A stretch of 64,000 nt of DNA from Kluyvera sp040932435 (GCF_040932435.1 NZ_JBFQGA010000005.1:124001-188000); one strand, 5' to 3'. Numbered from the stretch's first letter, positions 51,257 through 61,051 are shown. A program made the numbers and translations. The notes: generated from the sequence alone by a model not told the origin.

Positions 51257-52186
51257 ATGTCTAAAAAAATTGCCGTGATTGGCGAATGCATGATTGAACT
51301 GTCCGAGAAGGGCGCACAAGTTAACCGCGGCTTCGGCGGCGACACCTTAAACACGTCTGTCTATATCGCTCGCCAGGTCTCATCTGCAGAACTCAGCGTC
51401 AATTACGTCACCGCGTTAGGCACCGACACTTTCAGCCAGCAAATGATGGACGCCTGGCAGGCAGAGAACGTGAACACTGACCTGATTCAACGTATGAGCG
51501 ACCGTATGCCGGGCCTGTATTACATCGAAACCGATGATACCGGCGAGCGTACGTTCTACTACTGGCGTAATGAAGCCGCCGCTAAATTCTGGCTGGAGAG
51601 CGAGCAATCTGCCGCTATCTGCGAGCAGTTGGCCGGTTTTGACTACCTCTACCTGAGCGGGATTAGCTTGGCGATTTTAAGCCCAGCAAGCCGTGAAAAG
51701 CTGCTGTCGTTGCTGAAGCAGTGCCGCGCCAATGGCGGCAAAGTCATCTTCGACAACAACTACCGCCCGCGCCTGTGGACCAGCAAAGAAGAGACGCAGA
51801 AAGTTTACCAGCAGATGTTGGAATGCACCGATATCGCCTTCCTGACGCTTGATGACGAAGACGCGCTGTGGGGCGAAAAACCGGTGGACGAGGTTATCGC
51901 TCGCACCCACGCCGCTGGCGTGAACGAAGTCGTCGTGAAACGCGGCGCCGACTCTTGCTTGGTGTCTGTAGCCGGTGAAGCGCTGGTTGACGTTGCCGCG
52001 GTGAAATTGCCTAAAGAGAAAGTGGTGGACACCACCGCAGCGGGTGACTCCTTCAGCGCCGGTTATCTGTCGGTTCGTCTGACCGGCGGCGACGCGCAGG
52101 CGGCGGCAAAACGCGGTCACCTGACGGCGAGCACCGTGATTCAGCACCGCGGAGCGATTATTCCGCGTGACGCAATGCCTGCGTAA
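51257..52186 (+). CDS. kdgK: 2-dehydro-3-deoxygluconokinase (KDG kinase)
   Basis: PfkB-family sugar kinase that phosphorylates 2-keto-3-deoxygluconate, the common intermediate of hexuronate and pectin breakdown. It has 309 residues from ATG 51257 (MSKKIAVIGECMIEL); an ATG two codons earlier sits too close to the AGGT ribosome site, and the longer frame is not conserved. The GGDTLNTSVYIARQ substrate region and the PfkB catalytic motif DTTAAGDSFSAGYL (catalytic Asp) are intact. Confidence 0.97.
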   Translation: MSKKIAVIGECMIELSEKGAQVNRGFGGDTLNTSVYIARQVSSAELSVNYVTALGTDTFSQQMMDAWQAENVNTDLIQRMSDRMPGLYYIETDDTGERTFYYWRNEAAAKFWLESEQSAAICEQLAGFDYLYLSGISLAILSPASREKLLSLLKQCRANGGKVIFDNNYRPRLWTSKEETQKVYQQMLECTDIAFLTLDDEDALWGEKPVDEVIARTHAAGVNEVVVKRGADSCLVSVAGEALVDVAAVKLPKEKVVDTTAAGDSFSAGYLSVRLTGGDAQAAAKRGHLTASTVIQHRGAIIPRDAMPA

Positions 52187-52201
52187 AACGCCGGGCATAA
52201 A

Positions 52202-52234
52202 AAAACCTCTTCCGGTTCGGCAGAGGTTTTTTTT
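52202..52234 (+). terminator. kdgK rho-independent terminator
   Basis: AAAACCTCT (52202-52210) pairs with AGAGGTTTT (52222-52230) around an 11-base loop, followed by further T residues. It is 16 bp after the kdgK stop. Confidence 0.94.
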
Positions 52235-52252
52235 CGTCTGGAGTGGGGTATT

Positions 52253-52357
52253 CCACTCACCCCGGCCCTCTCCCCAGAGGGGCGAGGGAGAAAACAAGCG
52301 CCGAATGCCGCACAATCAGTCCCCTCTCCCCTTTGGGGAGAGGGTTAGGGTGAGGGG
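52253..52357. repeat. Intergenic palindromic repeat element, copy 2
   Basis: About 105 bp, the reverse complement of the copy at 28411-28516. It begins CCACTCACCCC and ends GGGTTAGGGTGAGGGG. Terminal arms are nearly identical to copy 1, and the central 40 bp differ more. It lies between convergent kdgK and yhjJ. Confidence 0.88.
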
Positions 52358-52370
52358 CAATCACCGTCAC

Positions 52371-53861
52371 TTACTGCGCCGGCGGAATATCCGTCACATC
52401 CTGATGGCTATCGTCCACAACCGCAGCCGCTTCCGGCTTGGTGGCCTGCATGATTTTGCTCCAGGTATCCTGCAAGTCCTTCATATTGAACTCCGGCTCG
52501 CCAGTAGGCTGTTGCAGAATCAGCGCCATATCCTGCGACAGCTGCTGGCGTAGATCTTGGTTAATCATATCCAGCGACAGCGAATCAAGGAAACTCTGGC
52601 GCAGCTTCTGATATTGCTCAGGGGCAATGTCCACCACCTGATTTTGCAGCGAACGAATCCGCTGATTAATCAGTACGTCGGTATCCATGCGGGCATAAGT
52701 CGCAAACAGCTTTTGCAGCTCGAGTTTTTTCTGCGCAACCAGCGCATTAAACTCATCTTCCGGCAGACCATTATCACGTACGGCGGCCAGTTCACGCGCT
52801 ACGAGCCCCAGATTGCCTTCCATCTTGTCACCCGGCGAATCCAGATTAATGCCGCACTGGGCGCGCAGATAGAGCACACGGCAGTCAAAGCCTAAGCCGA
52901 TATCTTTCATATTGGTACGACTCAGCTTCTGCTGAACGTGCCAGAACAACGCCTCACGTGCCAGATCGGCGCGCCAGTATCGCAGCAGTGCTGCCGACTC
53001 GCGGATTGGCTGCCACGCATCGTCCCACATGATAGATAAACGATCCTGCTGGACCGCGTGAGTCATGATGCTTACTGCTTCAGGGCGCAGCGGTGAAAGG
53101 GTTGGCACCGCGGCTGGCGTTTCACGCTTGCCTTTCAGCTCACCAAAGATCTTGCCAATTTGCTCGATTGTCGCGCGGCTATCAACGTTCCCTACCACGA
53201 TAAGCGTCATGGCGTCTGGGGTGTACCACTTGTGATAAAACTCGGTCAGCTGCTTGGCGTCAACCGGAAGCTTCAGCGGCTCGGCGGGATCGTGTCCCAG
53301 CATGGTTGAGCCTTTCAGGCGATAGCGCCACCAGCCTTCTTTGGTATCCTGCGGCCAGGTCGCGACCATATCCTGTACGCTCAGGGCGTAGCTGATAGTC
53401 TCCGACGTAATGTCCGGTTTGCCCAGCGAGTTAGCAAGCCAGGTCAACGCCTCTTTTTGCAGGTCGTTGCGGTTGTTCGGCATGCTCAAATTAAAGCGGG
53501 TGTAATCATAAGAGACAATCGCCGGTGGCAGCGGTCGTTTTGGGTCAATACCCTGTTGCCACATCGAACGCACCTGCGCTGCAGGCATGCTGCCGCTTTG
53601 AGTCAAAGCGATACGCGGAATGAGGTGGCTATAGCCGGTTTGCTGAGCGCTTTCGTTCAGCGAACCAATATCAATCGAGAGCCGGATCTCTACACGGTCA
53701 CTCGGGCGCTGCGGTGTGGCAAGAACCTGCCACTGAAAGCCGTTTGGCAGCGTGCCTTGTTGCCAGGCCGGGTCCGGCTGGAGCGTTTCTGCCTGCACAC
53801 AGCTGGCCGCTGCCATCATCAGCAAACCACCGGCTAAAAGTCGAATTGTTGTGCCCTGCAT
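52371..53861 (-). CDS. yhjJ: M16-family peptidase-like periplasmic protein YhjJ, zinc site lost
   Basis: 496 residues with a signal peptide (MQGTTIRLLAGGLLMMAAASCVQA then E). The M16 fold is clear (for example FYHKWYTPDAMTLIVVGNV and ELAAVRDNGLPEDEFNALVAQKK). The zinc motif HXXEH that active M16 enzymes have after the first strand is replaced here by SHLIPRI. This is also the case in E. coli YhjJ. It is therefore probably a non-catalytic relative, perhaps a binding protein. It is convergent with kdgK. Confidence 0.9.
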   Translation of the reverse strand: MQGTTIRLLAGGLLMMAAASCVQAETLQPDPAWQQGTLPNGFQWQVLATPQRPSDRVEIRLSIDIGSLNESAQQTGYSHLIPRIALTQSGSMPAAQVRSMWQQGIDPKRPLPPAIVSYDYTRFNLSMPNNRNDLQKEALTWLANSLGKPDITSETISYALSVQDMVATWPQDTKEGWWRYRLKGSTMLGHDPAEPLKLPVDAKQLTEFYHKWYTPDAMTLIVVGNVDSRATIEQIGKIFGELKGKRETPAAVPTLSPLRPEAVSIMTHAVQQDRLSIMWDDAWQPIRESAALLRYWRADLAREALFWHVQQKLSRTNMKDIGLGFDCRVLYLRAQCGINLDSPGDKMEGNLGLVARELAAVRDNGLPEDEFNALVAQKKLELQKLFATYARMDTDVLINQRIRSLQNQVVDIAPEQYQKLRQSFLDSLSLDMINQDLRQQLSQDMALILQQPTGEPEFNMKDLQDTWSKIMQATKPEAAAVVDDSHQDVTDIPPAQ

Positions 53862-54105
53862 GTGAACCCCTGATGAACATTCCTGGTGACTCCCTTCCTA
53901 GCAAAGTCCGCAGAGCCGTAGGTAGGCCTGCGCGCCATGAAGGGTATAAAGACAGCCGTCCTCGGACGACAGCCTAAAATCTTGAAGTAAATACGTCAGT
54001 TAGACCACGCTATCGTAAAAACGTCACATGGCTAAGCAAAATAAAATATACGATAGTTGTAGGCTATCACGGCTAACAAATAACGCCGCCTAATTATGCG
54101 CAGGA

Positions 54106-54133
54106 GCCCGCACTCCATCAAGGGAGTACGGGC
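54106..54133. terminator. Hairpin downstream of dctA
   Basis: GCCCG-C-ACTCC (54106-54116) and GGAGT-A-CGGGC (54123-54133) form a stem with one C/A mismatch and a 6-base loop. It is just beyond the dctA stop on the minus strand. There is no T run, so termination is uncertain. Confidence 0.45.
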
Positions 54134-54146
54134 TGAAGAGGTAGGA

Positions 54147-55433
54147 TTAAGAGGATAATTCGTGCGATTTGTTCACGGTCGGACGGTTATTGAGCACATC
54201 ATCTAACTGTTTTGCATCTAATTGTTTCACGCGTTTCGCAACCACGATGGTGGCGACCCCATTACCAATCAGGTTAGTCAGCGCACGGGCTTCAGACATA
54301 AACCGGTCAATCCCCAGAATCAGCGCCAGGCCCGCTACCGGTAAATGACCGACCGCAGAAATGGTCGCCGCCAGCACAATGAATCCACTTCCAGTAACCC
54401 CCGCCGCCCCTTTAGAAGAAAGCAGCAGCACCACCAACAGGGTTATCTGATGGAAGATATCCATATGACTATTGGTCGCCTGAGCGATAAACACCGCCGC
54501 CATTGTCAGGTAGATGGATGTCCCGTCGAGGTTAAATGAATAGCCGGTTGGAATAACCAGCCCCACCACGGATTTACGACAGCCCAGCTTTTCCATCTTA
54601 TCGAGCATACGTGGCAGCGCAGACTCGGAAGAAGACGTCCCCAGTACGATCAGCAGTTCTTCTTTGATGTAGCGGATAAATTTGAAAATGCTAAAGCCGG
54701 TCGCTCGGGCAATCGAACCCAGCACCACCACCACGAACAGAATACAGGTGATGTAGAAGCAAATAATGAGCTGCCCCAACTGTACGAGGGTGCCCACGCC
54801 GTATTTGCCAATGGTGAAGGCCATCGCCCCGAACGCCCCAATCGGTGCTAGGCGCATGATCATATTGATAATGCCGAAAATGACCTGCGAGAAGCTTTCA
54901 ATGACGTTGAAGATAAGCTGGCCTTTATTGCCTAGACGATGCAACGCAAAGCCGAACATCACCGCAAACAGCAGCACCTGCAGGATGTTGCCGCTGGCAA
55001 AGGCGCCGATAACGCTCGACGGGATAATATCCATCAAGAAGGCGACAATCCCTTGGTCTTTTGCCTGCTCGGCGTAGATAGCGACCGCTTTGGCGTCCAG
55101 CGTTGCCGGATCAACGTTCATGCCAGCGCCCGGCTGAACAACGTTCACAATCACCAAGCCAATCAACAGCGCGATGGTGCTAACCACTTCAAAGTACAGC
55201 AACGCGACGGCACCGGTTCGGCCTACCGCTTTCATGCTTTCCATGCCGGCGATCCCGGTCACGACTGTACAGAAGATAACCGGGGCGATAATCATTTTAA
55301 TCAGTTTGACGAAGGCATCGCCGAGCGGTTTCATTTGCGCGCCCAGTTCCGGGTAATAGTGGCCGATTAATACACCGACCACTATCGCCGTCAGTACTTG
55401 GAAATAGAGGCTTTTAAAGAAAGAGGTTTTCAT
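54147..55433 (-). CDS. dctA: C4-dicarboxylate transporter DctA
   Basis: Proton- or sodium-coupled symporter of the DAACS family for succinate, fumarate, malate and also orotate. It has 428 residues with eight helices and two re-entrant loops. The serine-rich loop SSSESALPRMLDKMEKLG and the ligand-binding VIPTGYSFNLDGTSIYLTMAAVFIAQA are conserved. It is a single gene between yhjJ and pdeK, as in E. coli. No activator site could be firmly assigned upstream. Confidence 0.97.
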   Translation of the reverse strand: MKTSFFKSLYFQVLTAIVVGVLIGHYYPELGAQMKPLGDAFVKLIKMIIAPVIFCTVVTGIAGMESMKAVGRTGAVALLYFEVVSTIALLIGLVIVNVVQPGAGMNVDPATLDAKAVAIYAEQAKDQGIVAFLMDIIPSSVIGAFASGNILQVLLFAVMFGFALHRLGNKGQLIFNVIESFSQVIFGIINMIMRLAPIGAFGAMAFTIGKYGVGTLVQLGQLIICFYITCILFVVVVLGSIARATGFSIFKFIRYIKEELLIVLGTSSSESALPRMLDKMEKLGCRKSVVGLVIPTGYSFNLDGTSIYLTMAAVFIAQATNSHMDIFHQITLLVVLLLSSKGAAGVTGSGFIVLAATISAVGHLPVAGLALILGIDRFMSEARALTNLIGNGVATIVVAKRVKQLDAKQLDDVLNNRPTVNKSHELSS

Positions 55434-55581
55434 AGGATGTCCTTAAGCTATAGCCACAGGAAAAGTAGGGATTATTTTCACCTGTGGGCACAAAATAACA
55501 TCCAAGAAACATAATCGAAATATTTGTACGTGGATTTGATACTTAATTGTTAAAACCTTGAGCTGACACGCACAATCAGGA

Positions 55582-57594
55582 CTAATTATCCTCCGGCAGC
55601 AGTGATTTATTTCGACCTAAATAGTCCAGTTCGAAGATCTCTGCCGGCACCGCCCGGGCAAACAAGAAGCCCTGTAGGACATCCACCTTCTCCGCCTTGA
55701 GCCACTCATATTGTTCTTTATTTTCAACACCCTCAGCGACCATCTTCAGATTGAGCCCGCGCCCAAGCTGGATAATCGCCGCCACCATGCTGTCATCTTC
55801 CGGCAGCGTATCAATAAAGATTTTGTCGATTTTCAGGATATCGACCGGCACCGACTTCATATGTTGCAGCTGGCGCAAACCGGCGTAGCCCATACCGAAA
55901 TCATCCAGCGCAATACGCACCCCGGCGCTGCGTAACGGACGCAGAATCGCCACGGCGGCTTTCGGATCGTCAATACGGCGACTCTCGGTGACTTCCAGCA
56001 CCAGCGTATCCGGCGCAATATGGTAGCGGTTAAGCAGCGCCAGCATGTCTGAAACCATATCGTGATGTAGCAACTGTAGCGCGGAAATATTCACCGACAG
56101 CGGCATCATAATGCCATGTGACTGCCATACCGCCAGCTGCCGACAGGCCTCTTCCAGCACCCAGTGACCCACGGTCACCATCAAGCCGCAAGATTCTATA
56201 TTATCGATAAGATCGTTGGGCAATGCCCAACTGCCATCAAGCTGGCGCTGCCGTAGCAGCACTTCAGCGCTACAGACTTTCCCCGTCAACGTATCAACCT
56301 GCGGCTGCAGCCAGATAGTGAACTGCTGGGTATCTAACGCCGTCAGAATATCGCTCTCCTCGGTCAGGCGTTTTTGCGCCTTCACCATTTGATCGGGATC
56401 GAAGAATTCAATCTGATTTTTGCCTTTGCGCCGCGCGGTAAAGGCCGCGGAAAGTGAGCGACGATAGAACTGTTCCGCCGTCAGCCCTTCGCTGTACATG
56501 GCAATACCGATGCTCGCGCTAGGCCGTAACTGAATGCCCTGCAGCGGTAGTCGCTCATTAATAATAGTGAGTACTTGCTGACCTAGAGTAATCGCATGCC
56601 ACGGCTCCTTGATGCCGTAGGCCAGAATCGCGAAATCATAGCCGCTGACCTGCGCCAGCACCATGCGCGGCGAAATCACCTGCTTCACTTTCTCCGCCAG
56701 CGTCAGCAGTAATATCTCGCGCTGCTCTTCTTTTAGCACGCCAGCGGTATCCTGGAGGGTTTCACAGGCGATAGTCAGTAAGGAGACCGGTGTTTTACCC
56801 GCCATGCTCTGCTCAAGTAACCCAAGCAGGAACGCCTTATTAGGCAGTTCAGACACCGGAAAACGGGTCGATTGGCTGCTAAGTTCGTCGTATTGGCGTA
56901 ATAATGCCTGTTGGTTACGGTTATAGCTGCGCACCAGCGTGCCAATCTCATCATCATGATGCAGGCGTGGCAGCGTTAGCTGGTGCCCAATGCGGTCCGC
57001 ACCCGGCAGATCGTGAATCTCATAGGCAATCTGGCGCAGCGGCCTGACAATCAGCCGGTTGATGCACCAGGTCAGCGCCACGGTAAGAATCAGCACCAAA
57101 AGAAAGTAAGCGGTCACTATCGTTGCTAGCGCACTCATCACAAACTTATACATGCGATAAGAGTCTGCCTGCAGCACTAAGTAGGCCAACGGCTGCGGGT
57201 TTGCCGGGCGTTCTAAGGAATAGAGGGGCAGCGATATTTGTACCGGTAGCTCAAAAATACGGGTGATATTCACCGGAACAGGGCGTTCCGGAATAAAGCT
57301 CATGCGCAGAGCTTGAAATTGATTTGGCAGCACAACGTCCGCACGACTGACAATTCCCGCAGGCTGAATTCGTTCGAGGATAGACTCAGCTTCGGGAATA
57401 TCGGCTTTGAGAATGGCCGCTGACAGCGGCTGGCGCACAGAGCGCGCAATACTTTCGAGTTGCGCGGCGGTGTTATAGCGATCCTGCTGTACGAAGTGGA
57501 ACAGTAAAATGAAGCAAAAAACAAATAAAAACAACATGGTAACAACAGCTACCATCGCCATCTGTTTTATAGTAAGTGAACGGCTGACGCGCAA
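55582..57594 (-). CDS. pdeK: Membrane-bound GGDEF/EAL phosphodiesterase PdeK (YhjK/HmsP-like)
   Basis: c-di-GMP phosphodiesterase linked to cellulose control next to bcs. The chosen start is a TTG at 57594 with GGAGAG before it, giving an N-terminus like the E. coli LRVSRSLTIKQMAMVAVV. The frame runs 34 codons further upstream through a perfect hairpin (57684-57710), which argues against that extension. Two membrane helices flank a periplasmic sensor region (about residues 35-145), then HAMP-like sequence, a degenerate GGDEF (SGYDF in place of GGDEF, so no cyclase activity expected) and an EAL domain with AEVLLR, DDFGMGYAG and EGVEN. About 670 residues. Confidence 0.9.
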   Translation of the reverse strand: MRVSRSLTIKQMAMVAVVTMLFLFVFCFILLFHFVQQDRYNTAAQLESIARSVRQPLSAAILKADIPEAESILERIQPAGIVSRADVVLPNQFQALRMSFIPERPVPVNITRIFELPVQISLPLYSLERPANPQPLAYLVLQADSYRMYKFVMSALATIVTAYFLLVLILTVALTWCINRLIVRPLRQIAYEIHDLPGADRIGHQLTLPRLHHDDEIGTLVRSYNRNQQALLRQYDELSSQSTRFPVSELPNKAFLLGLLEQSMAGKTPVSLLTIACETLQDTAGVLKEEQREILLLTLAEKVKQVISPRMVLAQVSGYDFAILAYGIKEPWHAITLGQQVLTIINERLPLQGIQLRPSASIGIAMYSEGLTAEQFYRRSLSAAFTARRKGKNQIEFFDPDQMVKAQKRLTEESDILTALDTQQFTIWLQPQVDTLTGKVCSAEVLLRQRQLDGSWALPNDLIDNIESCGLMVTVGHWVLEEACRQLAVWQSHGIMMPLSVNISALQLLHHDMVSDMLALLNRYHIAPDTLVLEVTESRRIDDPKAAVAILRPLRSAGVRIALDDFGMGYAGLRQLQHMKSVPVDILKIDKIFIDTLPEDDSMVAAIIQLGRGLNLKMVAEGVENKEQYEWLKAEKVDVLQGFLFARAVPAEIFELDYLGRNKSLLPEDN

Positions 57595-57683
57595 AAGAGC
57601 TCTCCACTGAAACGAACGTATTGCACAGGCAATGAGAATAACGAGGCTGGTAGTAAAGTCAAAACAGACTCTGAAGTTAAGAT

Positions 57684-57710
57684 TATAACCCGGCACGATG
57701 CCGGGTTATA
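57684..57710. terminator. Perfect 12-bp hairpin between bcsC and pdeK
   Basis: TATAACCCGGCA (57684-57695) pairs with TGCCGGGTTATA (57699-57710) around CGA. It lies 33 bp after the bcsC stop in the direction of pdeK. There is no long T tract on either side. It may be an attenuating or processing signal between the cellulose operon and pdeK. Confidence 0.6.
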
Positions 57711-57742
57711 TAAGACGAATACCTATAACGGTGCCTTCTAAA

Positions 57743-60700
57743 TTACCAATCTGCGTACGGAGTCAGCGGCCGCGGCGGGATATCGAGATCGCCCTGCCAG
57801 CCTGCGGCAGAGTAGCGCACATACAGCAGCGCATGGCTTGGGGTGTAGTCTTTGGCCTGCTGGATATCAACGCCCGCCCCGACAAACCAGTTGGACGTCA
57901 CTCGGCGTTCCACAATCGCCCGCGCGGTATAGCCAAAGCCTTGGCTGCTCCCGCCACTGTTAGTATCGTCACTGGCGTCTTGCTTCCACTGCGATGGAAT
58001 TAAGTTCATCAACGGGTAGCGCTGTTCGGTACGGTTGCGCGAATGCGACCACGAGACGGAACCACCCAGCTCCCACGACCAATTTTCAGTACGCTGACGC
58101 CAGTTGACCGGCACCGCAAATGACACGTACTCCTGAGGACTATAGTAACCGCCCTGGCCCAACGTGTAGCCGCTCAGGTCTTTTTGGTAGTGCCAAATCA
58201 TATTGTTTAGCCCCACCGTTACCCGGCGATTATTCTCGTTTATCACCTTGTAGTAATAGCCGGTCATCCAGCGTACGCGCCAGTTGTCATCGACATTTCT
58301 ACCGGTAAGCTGGTCGGCGCCAAGCGACGCCCACACGCCGTTGGCCTCGCCTTTATCGTAACTCAGGCTGATTCCACCGCCATCCGCACGCACGCCGCCC
58401 CAGGTGGTGCCCGGATGGTCACCGCTGGCGTTGTCTTTCTGCCCGCCAAACGCTAACAGTGAGCTGGAAATAGGACGACGGTGCGCGTTCAACGTGTAGC
58501 CGAACGGACCGATATCGTTGCTGTAGCTCAGACCACCCACCACATCGACGACTTCAAAGCCCATCGGCGTGGTGCCAATGTCCGCGCTCCAAGTATCATT
58601 TTGCCAACCGACAGCGACGCTGGCGCCGTTCCCAGATTGGTTTTTCGAGCCGTAGCAGGTGTATAAATCGCAGGTGCCCCACTGCTCTTTATAGGCATCA
58701 TTTTTGTCGGCAGAGAAGCTACCGGCATTCATATTGACCAGATCCGAACGGAAGAACATTCGTCCGTCATATAACGGCGCATCCACTTGGAACATGGTGG
58801 TGTGCGCTTTCAGATCCGAGTAGCCCCCGGTACCGTTGGAGCCCCAGTATTCATGCTGCAGCGTGACGTTGAGATCCTGCTGACGATAGAGATCGGCAGC
58901 ATCACTGCGCACGCCGCGTTTCAACCAGTCGTCTTTCTCATCATTACGGGTCAAGCGCGTAAAGGTATCGTTGTCCTGCGGACGCGTCGGTGAGACCTCT
59001 GCGGCCACCATCGCATCTTTATAGGTGTCCAGCGCCGACTGCGGGTTGCCGCCCTGAGCCTGATAACGTGCGGCATCACGCAGCACCATGGCGCTTTCCA
59101 TTGACGGCGGCAGCGCTTTGGCCTGCGGCACCAGCGCGGTCATCATCTTCTGCGCCGTTGCTGTGTCACCAAGCTGTGCGCTGACCAGCGCAATGCGCCG
59201 TTGCGTATTGAGCGAACGTTCGCCCTCGGCCGGCAATTCCGCCAGTTGCTGGCGCGCCGCCAGTTTATTACCGTCGGCAGCATACACTTCCGCCAGCCCC
59301 AGATGCGCATCGTCATCCTGCGGATCTTTCGCCAGCACGGCCTGGTATTCCGCCAGCGCCGTGGCGGTATCGCCTCGCTGCTGCGCCCAGTCGGCCAGCG
59401 TCGAGTGAATACGCGTGGATTCCGGCTGCTGCTTTAATAACGCAATTGCCTGCGTTTCCTGGCCACCGTCACGTAGGCGGTTAGCCTGAGCAATAATCTG
59501 GTCGCTGCGCAGACGCGTATCCAATTCGCGGATGTTATCGGTCCACTGTGACGTCGGCAACGCGGCCAGATGCGTCAGCGCCGCCTGATCCTGCCCATTG
59601 CCGGACATGTACAGCCCGTAGGCATAGACCTGCTCGGCATCGGCCGGTTTTTTTCGCGCCAAATTCAGCATCAGACTGTCGGCTTCACCGCGCTGTCCGG
59701 CGCTTACCAAATCACGCGAAAGTCGATAGGTTATCCAGACATCATCTGGCGAAAGCGCCAAGCGGCGGCGCTGTATTTCTGCGGCCTGTGCCCAGCGCCC
59801 CTGATTTTCCAACGCTTCGGCCTGCTGTGACAGACGGTCGTTGGTCAGGCTACGCTCGATATCGTCGATACTGCGTCGCTGGCTGGCAGAAAGACCGCTG
59901 ATAAATTCAGTGGCGCGCTCGGGAGACTGCGCGCGGTAGATATTGGCTAGGCCGCGAATTGCACTGCTATTGCTGCGGTCCAAGCGCAATGCCTGCTGGT
60001 AGTAACGTTCGGCACCGGCGCTGTCTTTGCGCGCCATCGCAACGTCGCCCAGCCCAAGAACCGCATAGCTGTCGGTAGCATCGAGTTTACGCGCCTGCTG
60101 ATAGAAACCTTGCGCCTGCGCTAGGTTATTCGCCTTCAGCGCCGCGTCGCCTTTACGGATAAGCGGCCAGTACAGCTGCCAAGTCTGCGGCGTATTATCT
60201 TCCGCCTGGGCGATTTTTTCCTGCTCCACCGCCTTCTCACGCAGCACCGGATCGGCCATCTGCTTTTGCTGTTCGGCCAACATCGCGCGTGCGCTGTCTG
60301 CGGATTCGCCACTGCTGAAGTTCAGCAAGAAACGCTGCAAGGCTGCGACGCTAGATGGGCTAACCGGCTGGTCTTTAATGGCGTTGAACCAGATGTCACT
60401 GGCCGTGCCGCGACCGCTCGATGATTTCGCCATCTGCTCCAGCACGGAAAATGCCTCATCACGACGATTGGCCACCAGCAGCATGTTTGCTAGGGTCGTT
60501 TGCAGGCTGAGGTTACCGGGACTCTGCGCATTTAATGATTGCAGGTGTTTGAGCGCTTCATCGCGACGGGCAGGGATTTTCGCTACCGTGCTCCAGTATT
60601 CAATCGCATAGTCGCCGTCCGGCGGCGGGCCATTAAACGCTTTTTCGTAAGCCGCTAGGGCTTCCGGTACGTGACCGGTCGTCGCCTGTAAACGGGCTTG

Positions 60701-61051
60701 TTGTAGTTCCTGGCGTCCGGCATCGGTATTGAGGCCAAGTTCAATGCGCGAGGCGTTATATTCCGTTGAATTCGGTGCGACCTTTGCCAGCTTTTCTAGC
60801 TGTTGTTGCGCCCCGGCAGTATCGCCCTGGCGCAGCAAATAGCGCAGCCGAGCGGCCATCACTTTTGGATTGTTGGGGTTAATCAATTCCAGTCGATACA
60901 GCGATTGCTGCACCAAATCATCCCGTTTGCTGGCCTCGCCAAGGCGCACTTGGGTGAGCAACTGCTCTTCCGCCGAGGTGTCCGCATAGCCTGGCTGCAC
61001 CAGCGTCAGGCCAATAGAGAGTGTGATTAAACTTAGTGTGAACTTGCGCAT
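57743..61051 (-). CDS. bcsC: Cellulose synthase outer membrane exporter BcsC
   Basis: Outer membrane cellulose export protein: a signal peptide (MRKFTLSLITLSIGLTLVQPGYA), a long periplasmic chain of TPR repeats (about 25-750) and a C-terminal 16-strand barrel ending in TPYADW. It has 1102 residues against 1157 in E. coli. The shortfall is local: after LAEQQKQMADPVLREKAVEQ the sequence jumps to TWQLYWPLIRKGDAALKANN, so about 55 residues of TPR sequence present in E. coli are missing. The start overlaps the bcsZ stop by 19 bp. The rest aligns well, so the gene looks functional. Confidence 0.95.
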   Translation of the reverse strand: MRKFTLSLITLSIGLTLVQPGYADTSAEEQLLTQVRLGEASKRDDLVQQSLYRLELINPNNPKVMAARLRYLLRQGDTAGAQQQLEKLAKVAPNSTEYNASRIELGLNTDAGRQELQQARLQATTGHVPEALAAYEKAFNGPPPDGDYAIEYWSTVAKIPARRDEALKHLQSLNAQSPGNLSLQTTLANMLLVANRRDEAFSVLEQMAKSSSGRGTASDIWFNAIKDQPVSPSSVAALQRFLLNFSSGESADSARAMLAEQQKQMADPVLREKAVEQEKIAQAEDNTPQTWQLYWPLIRKGDAALKANNLAQAQGFYQQARKLDATDSYAVLGLGDVAMARKDSAGAERYYQQALRLDRSNSSAIRGLANIYRAQSPERATEFISGLSASQRRSIDDIERSLTNDRLSQQAEALENQGRWAQAAEIQRRRLALSPDDVWITYRLSRDLVSAGQRGEADSLMLNLARKKPADAEQVYAYGLYMSGNGQDQAALTHLAALPTSQWTDNIRELDTRLRSDQIIAQANRLRDGGQETQAIALLKQQPESTRIHSTLADWAQQRGDTATALAEYQAVLAKDPQDDDAHLGLAEVYAADGNKLAARQQLAELPAEGERSLNTQRRIALVSAQLGDTATAQKMMTALVPQAKALPPSMESAMVLRDAARYQAQGGNPQSALDTYKDAMVAAEVSPTRPQDNDTFTRLTRNDEKDDWLKRGVRSDAADLYRQQDLNVTLQHEYWGSNGTGGYSDLKAHTTMFQVDAPLYDGRMFFRSDLVNMNAGSFSADKNDAYKEQWGTCDLYTCYGSKNQSGNGASVAVGWQNDTWSADIGTTPMGFEVVDVVGGLSYSNDIGPFGYTLNAHRRPISSSLLAFGGQKDNASGDHPGTTWGGVRADGGGISLSYDKGEANGVWASLGADQLTGRNVDDNWRVRWMTGYYYKVINENNRRVTVGLNNMIWHYQKDLSGYTLGQGGYYSPQEYVSFAVPVNWRQRTENWSWELGGSVSWSHSRNRTEQRYPLMNLIPSQWKQDASDDTNSGGSSQGFGYTARAIVERRVTSNWFVGAGVDIQQAKDYTPSHALLYVRYSAAGWQGDLDIPPRPLTPYADW

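Noticed and set aside
52371..53861. yhjJ as an active zinc protease
   Set aside because: The HXXEH motif is missing, so activity is not supported despite the M16 fold.
55434..55560. CRP site upstream of dctA
   Set aside because: TGTGC is present, but the second half-site does not fit TCACA at the right spacing.
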